From contig JBJXEJ010000115.1 in assembly GCA_046154125.1 (NCBI GenBank), forward strand, positions 9,380-73,379: a stretch of DNA of 64,000 nt. Direction: 5' to 3'. The notes beneath the pieces were generated by a model. It was not told where the DNA came from and made no database searches. It was given only the letters and a program-made list of their open reading frames with translations. The translations under genes and the position numbers were made by a program. Source of the DNA: PBB1 sp046154125 (GTDB lineage: Bacteria > Pseudomonadota > Gammaproteobacteria > Burkholderiales > Burkholderiaceae_C). Below are positions 43,192 through 52,642 of this stretch, in pieces (position 1 is the stretch's first letter; every line of letters starts with the position of its first letter).

Positions 43192-44531
43192 CGGCGCCCG
43201 GCACCGGCAAGAAGGTCTTCATCAAGACCTTCGGTTGCCAGATGAACGAGTACGACTCGGACAAGATGGTGGACGTGCTTCGGCAGGCCGATGGGTACGA
43301 GACGACCTTGGATGTCGAACAGGCCGACCTGATCCTCTTCAACACCTGCTCGGTGCGCGAGAAGGCACAGGAGAAGGTGTTCAGCGACCTCGGCCGAGTC
43401 AAGCACCTGAAGGCCAAGGGTGTGCTGATCGGCGTGGGCGGCTGCGTGGCGAGCCAGGAAGGTGCCGCCATCATCGAGCGGGCGCCCTACGTGGACGTGG
43501 TGTTCGGGCCGCAGACGCTGCACCGGCTGCCTGACCTGCTGAACCGCCGCAACACACTGGAGCGCGCGCAGGTCGACATCAGCTTCCCCGAGATCGAGAA
43601 GTTCGACCACCTGCCGCCGGCCCGCGTCGAAGGCGGCAGTGCTTACGTGTCGATCATGGAAGGTTGCTCGAAATACTGCAGCTACTGCGTCGTGCCCTAT
43701 ACCCGCGGGGAAGAGGTGTCGCGACCGTTCGATGACGTTCTGGGCGAAGTCGCCGGGCTGGTCGACCAGGGCGTCAAGGAAGTCACGTTGCTCGGTCAGA
43801 ACGTCAACGCCTACCGCGGCGCGATGGGACGTGAAACCGGCGAGATCGCCGACCTCGCCTTGCTGATCGAGTACGTGGCCGAGATCCCGGGTGTCGAGCG
43901 CATCCGCTACACGACAAGCCACCCGAACGAGTTCACGCAGCGGCTGATCGACGTCTATGCCAAGGTGCCGCAGCTCGTCGATCACCTGCATTTGCCGGTG
44001 CAGCACGGCAGCGACCGCATCCTGATGGCGATGAAGCGCGGCTACACGGCGATGGAATACAAGAGCACGGTGCGCAAGCTGCGCGCAGTGCGGCCCAACC
44101 TGAGGCTGTCGAGCGATTTCATCGTCGGCTTTCCCGGCGAGTCCGACGACGACTTCGAGAAGATGATGAAGCTCATCGGCGATGTCGGTTTTGACACCAG
44201 CTTCAGCTTCGTCTTCAGTCCGCGACCGGGAACGCCGGCCGCCAACCTGTACGACGACACGCCACCAGCGATCAAGCTGCAGCGGCTGCAACGGCTGCAA
44301 GCTGCCATCGAAGGGCACGCACAGCACATCAGTCAGACGATGGTCGGCACCCGTCAGCAGATCCTGGTGGAAGGTCCTTCGCGCAAGGACCCGGACGAGT
44401 TGATGGGACGAACCATCTGCAACCGCAAGGTCAACTTCAAGGGGCCGTCGCGTCTGATCGGTCAGTTGATCGAAGTGTCGGTGACGCAGGCCAACCCGAA
44501 TTCGCTGCGCGGCGACGCGGTCATGGCCTGA
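43188..44531 (+). CDS. miaB: tRNA-2-methylthio-N6-dimethylallyladenosine synthase
   Basis: A 447-residue radical-SAM methylthiotransferase modifying A37. N-terminal UPF0004 domain with cysteines in FGCQMN, NTCSVRE and VGGCVA (auxiliary cluster), radical-SAM CSKYCSYC (CxxxCxxC), and a C-terminal TRAM domain (about 375-447). The ATG at 43188 gives MTAPGTGKKVFIKTFGCQMN. The usual downstream partners phoH and ybeY are missing; a convergent membrane-protein gene follows 27 bp on. Confidence 0.97.
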   Translation: MTAPGTGKKVFIKTFGCQMNEYDSDKMVDVLRQADGYETTLDVEQADLILFNTCSVREKAQEKVFSDLGRVKHLKAKGVLIGVGGCVASQEGAAIIERAPYVDVVFGPQTLHRLPDLLNRRNTLERAQVDISFPEIEKFDHLPPARVEGGSAYVSIMEGCSKYCSYCVVPYTRGEEVSRPFDDVLGEVAGLVDQGVKEVTLLGQNVNAYRGAMGRETGEIADLALLIEYVAEIPGVERIRYTTSHPNEFTQRLIDVYAKVPQLVDHLHLPVQHGSDRILMAMKRGYTAMEYKSTVRKLRAVRPNLRLSSDFIVGFPGESDDDFEKMMKLIGDVGFDTSFSFVFSPRPGTPAANLYDDTPPAIKLQRLQRLQAAIEGHAQHISQTMVGTRQQILVEGPSRKDPDELMGRTICNRKVNFKGPSRLIGQLIEVSVTQANPNSLRGDAVMA

Positions 44532-44558
44532 GCAGGCGTGCCCAGGGATCAGCCAAAC

Positions 44559-44831
44559 TCAGCGGCGTCGTGTACTCCACCACAGACTGGCAGTGCACGC
44601 GAACACCATGCCAGCGTAGGTGACCATCCTGCCGTCATGGCCGGTCACGATGAGTCCCGCAAGACACACGATCAGGTTCGCCACTGCCGCACCGACACAC
44701 AACCGCGTCCAGGTCCGGTCCCGAAGCTGGCTGCGCCAAATCAGCTTGGCCCCAGTGGCGCTGATGGCAGCGAGCAGCAGGGCCGGGGCCGAAAAATTGG
44801 AAACATGCCACACGAGGGCGAGGAAATTCAT
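44559..44831 (-). CDS. Small conserved membrane protein upstream of hemA
   Basis: A 90-residue protein with three hydrophobic segments (about 2-25, 43-63, 68-85): MNFLALVWHVSNFSAPALLL, LCVGAAVANLIVCLAGLIVTG, VTYAGMVFACTASLWW. The HDGRMVTYA loop resembles a small family found divergently upstream of hemA in Burkholderiales. No function known. Upstream in-frame extensions would overlap hemA and are rejected. Confidence 0.72.
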   Translation of the reverse strand: MNFLALVWHVSNFSAPALLLAAISATGAKLIWRSQLRDRTWTRLCVGAAVANLIVCLAGLIVTGHDGRMVTYAGMVFACTASLWWSTRRR

Positions 44832-44946
44832 GGCTTGGAACTGCCGCTGGGGTTCAATGATGGCTGCGCGTGCGCCGGCCCGGGATGGATCGGGTGTAAC
44901 GCGGTAGGCTGGAATCTCGGATTGCTGTAAATTTTGCCTGACAGAT

Positions 44947-46269
44947 ATGAGCGTATTTACCCTGGGACTGAACCACGCCACCGCGCCGATCGACCTGCGC
45001 GGACGCTTTGCCTTTTCAGCGGAACAACTGGCGCCGACGCTTCGTGCCTTCCGCCAGCGCTTGCAGCGCTCACCGGAAGCAGCGCTGGTCTCGACCTGCA
45101 ACCGGACCGAACTGTACGTCGGCGCTGATGCCAGTCTGGTGACTCCTGCGTTCGAATGGTTGGCCGAGGTCGGTGGCATGTCGGGTTCAGCGCTGCGCGA
45201 ACATGCGTATGTGCTCGAGAACGAAGCAGCGGCACGCCACGCGTTCCGGGTTGCCAGCGGGCTCGACTCGATGGTGCTGGGCGAGCCCCAGATCCTCGGA
45301 CAGATGAAACAGGCCGTGCGCGAAGCCGACACTGCGGGCACGCTCGGCACCACCTTGCACCAGATGTTCCAGCGCTCCTTCGCAGTGGCAAAAGAGGTTC
45401 GCACATCCACCGAGATCGGATCGCATTCGATCAGCATGGCTGCTGCGTCGGTGCGGCTCGCTTCTCAACTCTTCGAGGACCTGAGCGAGCTCAAGGTACT
45501 GTTCGTAGGCGCGGGCGAGATGATCGAACTGGTCGCCACCCATTTCGCGGCGAGAAAGCCCCGGTCGATGGCGCTGGCCAATCGAACCCGGGAACGCGGT
45601 GAAAAGCTCGCCAGCAAGTTCGACGCCGAAGTGCTGCCGCTGGCCGATCTGCCACAGCGTCTGAGCGAGTTCGATGTGGTGATTTCCTGTACCGCCAGCA
45701 CCCTGCCGATCATCGGACTGGGGGCGGTCGAGCGGGCGCTGAAGGCACGCAAGCGGCGGCCGATGTTCATGGTCGACCTCGCGGTTCCGCGCGACATCGA
45801 GCCCGAGGTCAGCCGCTTGTCCGACGTCTATCTGTATACCGTGGATGACCTGTCCTCGTTGGTTCAGATCGCTGGCGAGAAGCGGCAGGCGGCCGTTCAG
45901 CAGGCCGAGGCCATCATCGAGACCGGCGTCCAGGGTTTCGTCAACTGGCTGGGGCAGCGCGGAACGGTGCCGCTGATCCAGGCGCTGAACGCCCAGGCCG
46001 AGGAATGGCGGGCTGTCGAAATTGCGCGAGCGCGCAAGCTGCTGACCAAGGGCGAAAGCATCGATGCTGTGCTCGAGTCGCTGTCTCGGGGGCTGACGCA
46101 GAAAATGCTGCACGGGGCGCTGGTGGAATTGAATGCCACCGACGGCAGCAACCGCGTCGAGTTGACGCACACGGTGTCACGCCTGTTTCTGCGAAACAGC
46201 GGCAACACGAACAGGGCGACACTCGCGGCTGGACCGAACGCCTCCGATTCCGACGCCTCCTTGCTGTAG
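44947..46269 (+). CDS. hemA: Glutamyl-tRNA reductase
   Basis: A 440-residue enzyme starting C5-pathway tetrapyrrole synthesis. GLNHATAPIDLRG opening, active-site Cys in VSTCNRTELYV, GEPQILGQMKQAVREA, the NADPH-binding VLFVGAGEMIELVA, and a helical C-terminal dimerisation region (about 320-410). Divergent from the small membrane protein. It probably heads the hemA-prfA-prmC unit. Confidence 0.97.
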   Translation: MSVFTLGLNHATAPIDLRGRFAFSAEQLAPTLRAFRQRLQRSPEAALVSTCNRTELYVGADASLVTPAFEWLAEVGGMSGSALREHAYVLENEAAARHAFRVASGLDSMVLGEPQILGQMKQAVREADTAGTLGTTLHQMFQRSFAVAKEVRTSTEIGSHSISMAAASVRLASQLFEDLSELKVLFVGAGEMIELVATHFAARKPRSMALANRTRERGEKLASKFDAEVLPLADLPQRLSEFDVVISCTASTLPIIGLGAVERALKARKRRPMFMVDLAVPRDIEPEVSRLSDVYLYTVDDLSSLVQIAGEKRQAAVQQAEAIIETGVQGFVNWLGQRGTVPLIQALNAQAEEWRAVEIARARKLLTKGESIDAVLESLSRGLTQKMLHGALVELNATDGSNRVELTHTVSRLFLRNSGNTNRATLAAGPNASDSDASLL

Positions 46270-46365
46270 CGCCACGTCGCCGACCGGGCGGCCTGTGGTG
46301 AATGTCCGTCATCGGGCAGCACTGCAGGCACCTTTCGAGCGGCACAGCCCCACTCCCGGACTCCG

Positions 46366-47463
46366 ATGAAAGCCTCCCTTCGACAACAGTTCGAGCGACT
46401 GGCCATGCGGCTCAACGAACTGGAGGCCACGCTTGCAGACCCATCCGTGGCCGGCGACATGCAGCGCTTCCGTGCGCTGAGTCGCGAGCACGCCGAAGCA
46501 GACAGCGTGGTCGGCTTGTTCCGCCAGTACGAAGCGCGTGAGGCCGATGCGGCCTCGGCACGAACGATCCTGGATCGCTCGGACGATGACCCCGAAATGG
46601 CGCAGATGGCTCGCGACGAAGTCGCGTCCGCCGAAGCCGAAGCAGGACGCCTGCACCAGGCGTTGCAGACAGCTTTGCTGCCTCGCGACCCGGACGATGC
46701 GCGCAATGCCTTTCTAGAGATTCGTGCCGGCACGGGTGGTGATGAGTCGGCGCTGTTCGCGGCCGACATCGCACGCATGTACCTGCGTCACGCCGAACGC
46801 CACGGGTGGAAGACCGAGCTGATGTCCGAAAGCGTCTCCGACCTCGGCGGCTACAAGGAAGTGGTGATCCGGATCGAAGGAGACGGCGTGTACGGCCAGC
46901 TCAAGTTCGAATCGGGCGGGCATCGCGTGCAGCGCGTGCCCACCACCGAGACGCAGGGGCGCATCCACACGAGCGCCTGTACGGTTGCGGTGCTTCCGGA
47001 GTCGGATGCCGCAGAGGAGGTCCAGCTCAACCCGGCGGAGTTGCGCATCGATACCTTCCGGGCCAGTGGCGCAGGTGGGCAGCACGTCAACAAGACTGAC
47101 AGCGCGATACGCATCACGCACCTGCCGACCGGTCTTGTTGCGGAATGCCAGGACGATCGTTCCCAGCACCGCAACAAGGCCAAGGCCATGGCGGTACTCG
47201 CAGCAAGACTGCGCGACAAGGACCGCAGCGAGCGGGCTGCCAAGGATGCTGCCACGCGCAAGGGCTTGATCGGAACCGGCGACCGCAGTGATCGCATCCG
47301 CACTTACAACTTTCCACAGGGCCGGCTGACCGATCACCGAATCAACCTGACGCTCTACAAGCTCCAGTCGGTGCTCGACGGCGATCTCGACGAGGTCGTC
47401 GCGGCTTTGCAGGCCGCGAGCGCAGCCGAGCAACTGGCACTGCTTGAAAGCGGCGACGCATGA
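46366..47463 (+). CDS. prfA: Peptide chain release factor 1
   Basis: A 365-residue class I release factor for UAA/UAG. The GGQ motif lies in RASGAGGQHVNKTDSAIR and its Gln is the methylation target of the next gene product. The stop-codon recognition PxT-type tripeptide is in HRVQRVPTTETQGRIH. The ATG at 46366 is 96 bp after hemA. It overlaps prmC by 4 nt, enzyme and substrate being co-translated. Confidence 0.97.
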   Translation: MKASLRQQFERLAMRLNELEATLADPSVAGDMQRFRALSREHAEADSVVGLFRQYEAREADAASARTILDRSDDDPEMAQMARDEVASAEAEAGRLHQALQTALLPRDPDDARNAFLEIRAGTGGDESALFAADIARMYLRHAERHGWKTELMSESVSDLGGYKEVVIRIEGDGVYGQLKFESGGHRVQRVPTTETQGRIHTSACTVAVLPESDAAEEVQLNPAELRIDTFRASGAGGQHVNKTDSAIRITHLPTGLVAECQDDRSQHRNKAKAMAVLAARLRDKDRSERAAKDAATRKGLIGTGDRSDRIRTYNFPQGRLTDHRINLTLYKLQSVLDGDLDEVVAALQAASAAEQLALLESGDA

Positions 47464-48344
47464 CCGACATCCAGGCAGGCGAAGCAAGCCCGCCCGAGGC
47501 GTTGTCCATTGCGCGGGCCCTGACGTCAGCAGCGGCTTGTGGCGTTGATCGGCTGGATGCGCAATGGATGCTCGAGAAGCTGTTCGGTCAGTCGCGGGCA
47601 TGGTTGATCGCACACGATGACTCGCTTCTCGGCGAAGACCAGCGCGTGCGATACACCCACTGGTTGAGCCGCCGCGCGGCCGGCGAGCCGCTGGCCTATC
47701 TTTTCGGCGAAAAAGAGTTTCAGGGACTTCGATTGCGAGTCGGACCGCAGGTTCTGATCCCACGCCCCGACACAGAAACGCTCGTCGAATGGGGACTGGA
47801 GTTGCTGACCGGGGATTTGTCGGTCATCGAGGCGCCCCAGGTCGTCGATCTGGGCACCGGCAGTGGGGCCATCGCCTTGGCGATCAAGCATCGCTGTGCG
47901 GGCGCCGCGCTGACAGCCGTCGATATCAGTGCTACGGCACTGGAAGTTGCCCGCAGCAACGCCATGGATCTCGGCCTGACCGTCGGTCTGGTGAGGGGCA
48001 GTTGGTGGTCCGCGCTGAGGGGACGGCGTTTCGACCTGGCGCTGTCCAACCCACCCTACATCGCGCCCGGGGACGAACATTTGGCCGCGCTTCGCCACGA
48101 GCCGCAGATCGCCCTGGTTTCCGGCGAGCACGGTTTGTCGGATCTGCACCAGATCGTCGATGGAGCATCGGAGCATTTGACCGCCGGCGGTTGGCTGCTG
48201 CTGGAACATGGACACGATCAGGCGGAGGCGGTCCGTCAGCGCCTTGGCGTGGCCGGCTTCGAGGACGTGCAGACGCGCCTCGATCCGGCAGGCTTGGAGC
48301 GTTGCTCCGGCGGTCGACTTGGCACCAGTCAGCTGGGTCGCTGA
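47460..48344 (+). CDS. prmC: Release factor glutamine methyltransferase
   Basis: A 294-residue N5-glutamine methyltransferase acting on the GGQ motif of RF1/RF2. N-terminal helical domain (1-about 95), SAM-binding VVDLGTGSGAIALAIK, and the catalytic NPPY in LALSNPPYIAPGDEHL. Overlaps prfA by 4 nt (ATGA). Confidence 0.96.
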   Translation: MTDIQAGEASPPEALSIARALTSAAACGVDRLDAQWMLEKLFGQSRAWLIAHDDSLLGEDQRVRYTHWLSRRAAGEPLAYLFGEKEFQGLRLRVGPQVLIPRPDTETLVEWGLELLTGDLSVIEAPQVVDLGTGSGAIALAIKHRCAGAALTAVDISATALEVARSNAMDLGLTVGLVRGSWWSALRGRRFDLALSNPPYIAPGDEHLAALRHEPQIALVSGEHGLSDLHQIVDGASEHLTAGGWLLLEHGHDQAEAVRQRLGVAGFEDVQTRLDPAGLERCSGGRLGTSQLGR

Positions 48345-48531
48345 TCACGCCGGCGAAGCGCCATGGCTTGCTGAGCCCGCTTGGGGGTGAAATCCGGACC
48401 ACCATCGTTCGGCCCCCACTCCCGATTGGATGGACGTGTGAGGGATTTCCCAACAGGGGCCCCACGGACTGTGCGCGATGGTCGTAGGATGGAGGTGCGC
48501 ATTTCCGATTCACTCACCCGGGAGCACGACC

Positions 48532-49116
48532 ATGCGGATCAGTTACGCACGCATTTCGAGTGTGGCCTTCGTTTTGGCGGTGGCTTCGGCCTGGTGTCAG
48601 GAGGGTCAGGGTCTTGATCCGTCAAGCAACGGGTGGCTCACGGGCCAGTGGCAGGCACGGATCGAGTTCAACCACGGCATGGGGCACTCCAGCTACGCCG
48701 ACCCGTACAACATTGCTGCGCACGCTCACGGTATGCAGCGGCCCGGGCTGAGTGTCCTGGGCGATTTCTTTTTCAGGTCACCTTCAACCGAGACGACAGC
48801 CACTTCCAGCGGATTCCGCGCCACCAGCGGATTGATGGTCGGCCCGCGCAGTTTCGGAGCATCCGGCATTCCTTCGGGATGGTTGGATGGAAAGACCGGC
48901 GACAGCGGGGCCGTGCCCTATTTCGGCGTGGGCTACACCGATGTTCCGGGTCGCGCGGGCTGGGGATTCACTGCCGACTTCGGATTGATGGCGATGAGCA
49001 CGCGATCGTCAGTCAAGTTCGGATCGGCGCTCACAGGGCCTCAAAGCATTGACGATCTGCTGCGCGATCTGAGGCTGGCGCCGCTGCTTCAGCTCGGAGT
49101 CTCCTACTCGTTCTGA
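48532..49116 (+). CDS. Putative outer-membrane beta-barrel protein
   Basis: A 194-residue exported protein. A signal peptide of about 22 residues (MRISYARISSVAFVLAVASAW) precedes alternating-strand sequence rich in Gly, Ser and aromatics: FFFRSPSTETTATSSGFRAT, VPYFGVGYTD, GWGFTADFGLMAM, ending in LGVSYSF. A terminal Phe with alternating residues is the BAM recognition signature. Small size suggests an eight-strand barrel. Relatives occur near prmC or elsewhere in Burkholderiales; no function is known. Confidence 0.75.
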   Translation: MRISYARISSVAFVLAVASAWCQEGQGLDPSSNGWLTGQWQARIEFNHGMGHSSYADPYNIAAHAHGMQRPGLSVLGDFFFRSPSTETTATSSGFRATSGLMVGPRSFGASGIPSGWLDGKTGDSGAVPYFGVGYTDVPGRAGWGFTADFGLMAMSTRSSVKFGSALTGPQSIDDLLRDLRLAPLLQLGVSYSF

Positions 49117-49206
49117 GTCCTTGAGCGAGACAACCGGGGCGCGCCAAAGGCCACGCGATCTCGTGTAATCTCGCGCCTCCTGAAATATGCCTTTGTGGAG
49201 ACTCCC

Positions 49207-49518
49207 ATGAACGACGTGCACAAGCGAATCGACGACTTGGTCAAGGGGAACGAGGTGGTTCTCTTCATGAAAGGAACTGCCCAGTTCCCGATGTGCGGCT
49301 TTTCCGGCCGAGCCATCCAGATCCTGAAGGCCTGCGGTGCCACGAACGTGAAGACATTCAACGTTCTTGAGGATGAAGAGGTTCGCCAGGGAATCAAGGG
49401 ATATGCCAACTGGCCGACCATTCCGCAGTTGTATGTGAAGGGCGAGTTCGTCGGAGGATCGGACATCATGTCCGAGATGCATGAGGCGGGTGAGCTTCAA
49501 GCCTTGTTGAAGAGCTGA
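49207..49518 (+). CDS. grxD: Monothiol glutaredoxin, Grx4 type
   Basis: A 103-residue CGFS glutaredoxin that carries [2Fe-2S] clusters. Motifs: FMKGTAQFPMCGFSGRA with the single active Cys at C30, NWPTIPQLYV (cis-Pro and glutathione contact) and GGSDIMSEMHEAGEL. The ATG at 49207 is preceded by GGAG at 49197-49200, which decides the start over a GTG at 49195. Confidence 0.96.
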   Translation: MNDVHKRIDDLVKGNEVVLFMKGTAQFPMCGFSGRAIQILKACGATNVKTFNVLEDEEVRQGIKGYANWPTIPQLYVKGEFVGGSDIMSEMHEAGELQALLKS

Positions 49519-49543
49519 GCCGAGCCGAGCCGACCCACGGCGA

Positions 49544-50134
49544 GTGAATTCCAACGAAAGCACCGCGGGGCACCGCCCACGGATCGTGATCGGAGTTTCA
49601 GGCGCATCCGGAGCAATCTACGCCGTTCGCCTGCTGGAGCGATGCAGGACTGCAGGCTGCGAAACCCACTTGGTTGCCAGTCCGGCTGGCGTCCTCAATG
49701 TGCACCATGAACTCGGGCTCGACCGGAAAGCACTAGAGAGCCTGGCAGATCACGCCTACAGCCCTGCAGATGTAGGTGCGTCGATCGCTAGCGGCTCCTT
49801 TGCGACCCAGGCCATGGTCGTCGCACCCTGTTCAATGAAGACGCTGGCTGCGGTCGCGCACGGACTGTCCGACAACCTGATGTCCCGGGCGGCCGATGTG
49901 ACGCTGAAGGAACGACGGCGCTTGGTGCTGATGGTGAGGGAAACCCCATTCAATCTGGCGCATCTGCGCAACATGACAGCGGTCACGGAGATGGGCGGGG
50001 TCATCTTTCCGCCTTTGCCGGCCTTTTATCTGAAGCCGCAGAGCATCGATGAACTGATCGATGACACCGTGGAACGCGTGCTGGCATTGATAGGTGTCGA
50101 GACCGCGTTACCGAGGGCGTGGAACGGTCTGTAG
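49544..50134 (+). CDS. ubiX: Flavin prenyltransferase UbiX
   Basis: A 196-residue enzyme making prenylated FMN for the UbiD decarboxylase of ubiquinone synthesis. Motifs: IVIGVSGASGAIYAVRLL (FMN loop), VVAPCSMKTLAAVAHGL, and RRRLVLMVRETPFNLAHLRNM (catalytic Glu and Arg). Starts with GTG 25 bp after grxD; the gap holds short GAGCC repeats. Confidence 0.94.
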   Translation: MNSNESTAGHRPRIVIGVSGASGAIYAVRLLERCRTAGCETHLVASPAGVLNVHHELGLDRKALESLADHAYSPADVGASIASGSFATQAMVVAPCSMKTLAAVAHGLSDNLMSRAADVTLKERRRLVLMVRETPFNLAHLRNMTAVTEMGGVIFPPLPAFYLKPQSIDELIDDTVERVLALIGVETALPRAWNGL

Positions 50135-50149
50135 CACCGGCGGCGAGCG

Positions 50150-50764
50150 TCAGGCCGTCATCCCGTCCCATTGGCGGCGGGCGCCAAAAACAAGATTGGG
50201 ATACTCGGAACGGCCCCGGCTACCGTTGTATCGACCCAAAGCGAGGAACTGATCTCCGCGCTCGATATCGAGGTAATGACGCAGGATCACACAACCGAAG
50301 CGCAGGTTGGTTTGCATGTGAAAGAGTTTGTCCACATTGCCGTCGCCGATCAATCTCGCCCAGAACGGCATCACCTGCATGTAGCCTCGGGCACCAACGC
50401 TGCTGATCGCGTACTTCCGGAACCCGCTCTCGACCTGGATCAGCCCGAGCACCAGCGTCGGGTCCAACCCCTTGCGCTTGCTTTCGTACCAGACAGCCTC
50501 CAGAAACTCGACGCGGGCCTCGTACTCTGCCTTGCGCTTCTTCAGGCGATCGCTGGCTGCGCTCAACCAGCGGAGGTAGGCCAAACGCTGTTCCATCGTG
50601 TCGAACGACGGCCTGGGAGGGGCGATGTCGCCAACCGCAGCCGAAAGGGCCGTTCGCACGGCATCGGCCAGCGGCTCCTCGGTCTGTCCGGCCGCTCTCG
50701 CTTCCGGCGACCGAATCGCAGCCGCAAGCGCCGACATCAAGACAGCACGTCGGCCCAGCGTCAT
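50150..50764 (-). CDS. Soluble lytic murein transglycosylase-like protein
   Basis: A 204-residue SLT-domain protein. The N-terminal MTLGRRAVLMSALAAAIRSP resembles a signal peptide with paired arginines, possibly Tat-dependent. The catalytic region LGLIQVESGFRKYAISSVGARGYMQVMPF contains the Glu in QVES; GRYNGSRG follows. It cleaves peptidoglycan glycan strands to 1,6-anhydromuropeptides, substrates of AmpD after uptake. Its ATG overlaps the proS stop by 4 nt. Confidence 0.9.
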   Translation of the reverse strand: MTLGRRAVLMSALAAAIRSPEARAAGQTEEPLADAVRTALSAAVGDIAPPRPSFDTMEQRLAYLRWLSAASDRLKKRKAEYEARVEFLEAVWYESKRKGLDPTLVLGLIQVESGFRKYAISSVGARGYMQVMPFWARLIGDGNVDKLFHMQTNLRFGCVILRHYLDIERGDQFLALGRYNGSRGRSEYPNLVFGARRQWDGMTA

Positions 50765-52506
50765 GACGCCAACTTGTCCATCAGCAAGGCCCGAATCTCG
50801 ACCAAGGGAACTGGCGTGGATTCAAGATCCTGCCGCCCCTGGTACTCGACGACGTTTTCCTTGAGGCTGCGCTCGCCGAGCGCGATCCGATGCGGCACCC
50901 CGATGAGCTCCCAGTCGGCGAACATTGCACCAGGACGCTCCCCCCGATCGTCGAGAACCACGTCGACACCGACCGCCTGCAGCGATTGATACAAGTCGTC
51001 CGCAGCCGCTTTCACGGCGGGGAAACGGTCGTATCCGACCGGGCAGATCACGACGGCAAAAGGTGCGATGGCAGCGGGCCAGATCATCCCGCGCTCGTCA
51101 TGACGCTGCTCAACGGCCGCCCCGAGGATCCGCGTGACGCCGATTCCGTAGCAGCCCATCTCCATCAGCTTCGGTTTGCCGTTCTCGTCGAGAAACGTCG
51201 CCTTCATCGCGGCGCTGTACTTGGTGCCGAGATAGAACACATGCCCGACTTCGATGCCTCGCTGGATCGACAATTCTCCCTGACCGTCTGGGGATGGATC
51301 ACCGGACACCACATTGCGAATGTCAGCGACAAGATGAGGCTCCGGCAGATCGCGCCCCCAGTTCACTCCAGTCAGGTGGAAATCTTCCGCATTGGCACCG
51401 CAGATGAAATCGCTCATCGCCGCAACTGTCCGGTCTGCGATCACCTTCACCTGCGTCGACAACCCAAGCGGGCCCAGATAGCCGGGCTTGCAGCCGAAAT
51501 GCTCGACGATTTCGGCGGCTGTGGCAAAACGATGCCCAGCCGTCAAGCCGGGCAGCTTGCCGACCTTGACCTCGTTGAGGGCGTGATCACCGCGAATCAG
51601 GAGCAGCCAGACAGTCGTTCGCGTCCCTGCGTCGGCGGGCAATTCCTCATCGCTGGCCAGTACGAGTGACTTGACGGTCGACTGCAGCGGCACGCCCAGG
51701 AACGCGGCCACGTCTTCGCAGGTCGATTTTCGGGGCGTAGGCACCTCGGCCATCGACTGTGTCGCTGCCGGGCGACGATCGTCCAGCACAACCGCCTCGG
51801 CAAGCTCCACGTTGGCGGCATAGCTCGAGGTGGCGCAATAGGCGATCGCGTCCTCGCCGGTGTCGGCGATGACCTGGAACTCGTGCGAACGGTCGCCGCC
51901 AATGGCACCGGTATCTGCCGCAACCGGCCGAAAGGTCAGGCCAATGCGCTCGAAGATTCGCACATAGGCGGCGAACATGGTGTCGTAACTCTTCGCGGCT
52001 GACTCCACGTCCCGATCGAACGAGTACGCGTCTTTCATCGTGAACTCGCGCCCACGCATCACGCCGAACCGCGGACGACGCTCATCCCGAAACTTCGTCT
52101 GAACGTGGAAAAAGCACTTTGGCAAAGCACGATAGCTGCGCAACTCCTGGCGAGCGATGTCGGTGATGACCTCTTCGCTGGTTGGTTGGATCACGAAATC
52201 CCGTTCGTGGCGGTCTTTAACTCGCAGCAACTCCGCCCCCATTTTGTCGAAACGACCCGTCTCCTGCCACAGCTCGGCAGGCTGAACCAGTGGCATCAGC
52301 AACTCGACGGCGCCGGCGCGGACCATCTCCTCACGAATGATGGTTTCAACCTTGCGAATCACCCTGAGCCCGATCGGCATGTAGGTGTAGATCCCGGCGC
52401 TCAGCCGCTTGATGAATCCGGCACGAAGCATGAGCTTGTGGCTTATGACTTCGGCGTCAGCAGGCGCTTCCTTGAGAGTCGAAATGAAAAACTGGGAGAC
52501 TTTCAT
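50761..52506 (-). CDS. proS: Prolyl-tRNA synthetase
   Basis: A 581-residue class II ProRS of the bacterial type. Class II motif 1 near LMLRAGFIKRLSAGIYTYMP, motif 2 FRDERRPRFGVMRGREFTMKDAYSF, the inserted editing (INS) domain (about 225-400), motif 3 CYGIGVTRIL and the anticodon-binding C-terminus. Divergent from rppH; overlaps the lytic transglycosylase by 4 nt. Confidence 0.97.
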   Translation of the reverse strand: MKVSQFFISTLKEAPADAEVISHKLMLRAGFIKRLSAGIYTYMPIGLRVIRKVETIIREEMVRAGAVELLMPLVQPAELWQETGRFDKMGAELLRVKDRHERDFVIQPTSEEVITDIARQELRSYRALPKCFFHVQTKFRDERRPRFGVMRGREFTMKDAYSFDRDVESAAKSYDTMFAAYVRIFERIGLTFRPVAADTGAIGGDRSHEFQVIADTGEDAIAYCATSSYAANVELAEAVVLDDRRPAATQSMAEVPTPRKSTCEDVAAFLGVPLQSTVKSLVLASDEELPADAGTRTTVWLLLIRGDHALNEVKVGKLPGLTAGHRFATAAEIVEHFGCKPGYLGPLGLSTQVKVIADRTVAAMSDFICGANAEDFHLTGVNWGRDLPEPHLVADIRNVVSGDPSPDGQGELSIQRGIEVGHVFYLGTKYSAAMKATFLDENGKPKLMEMGCYGIGVTRILGAAVEQRHDERGMIWPAAIAPFAVVICPVGYDRFPAVKAAADDLYQSLQAVGVDVVLDDRGERPGAMFADWELIGVPHRIALGERSLKENVVEYQGRQDLESTPVPLVEIRALLMDKLAS

Positions 52507-52642
52507 CGAAAAGGCCGCATCGGCATCGGAAAAATGGGAGGGCTGGGCACGAAGGCCTGACGATCACTGGCACGCAAGTGGAGGGTTTGCGTTACGCCAG
52601 CGCGGTGCAATAATGAAAATTACAAGAATTTTGGAGTCGATT

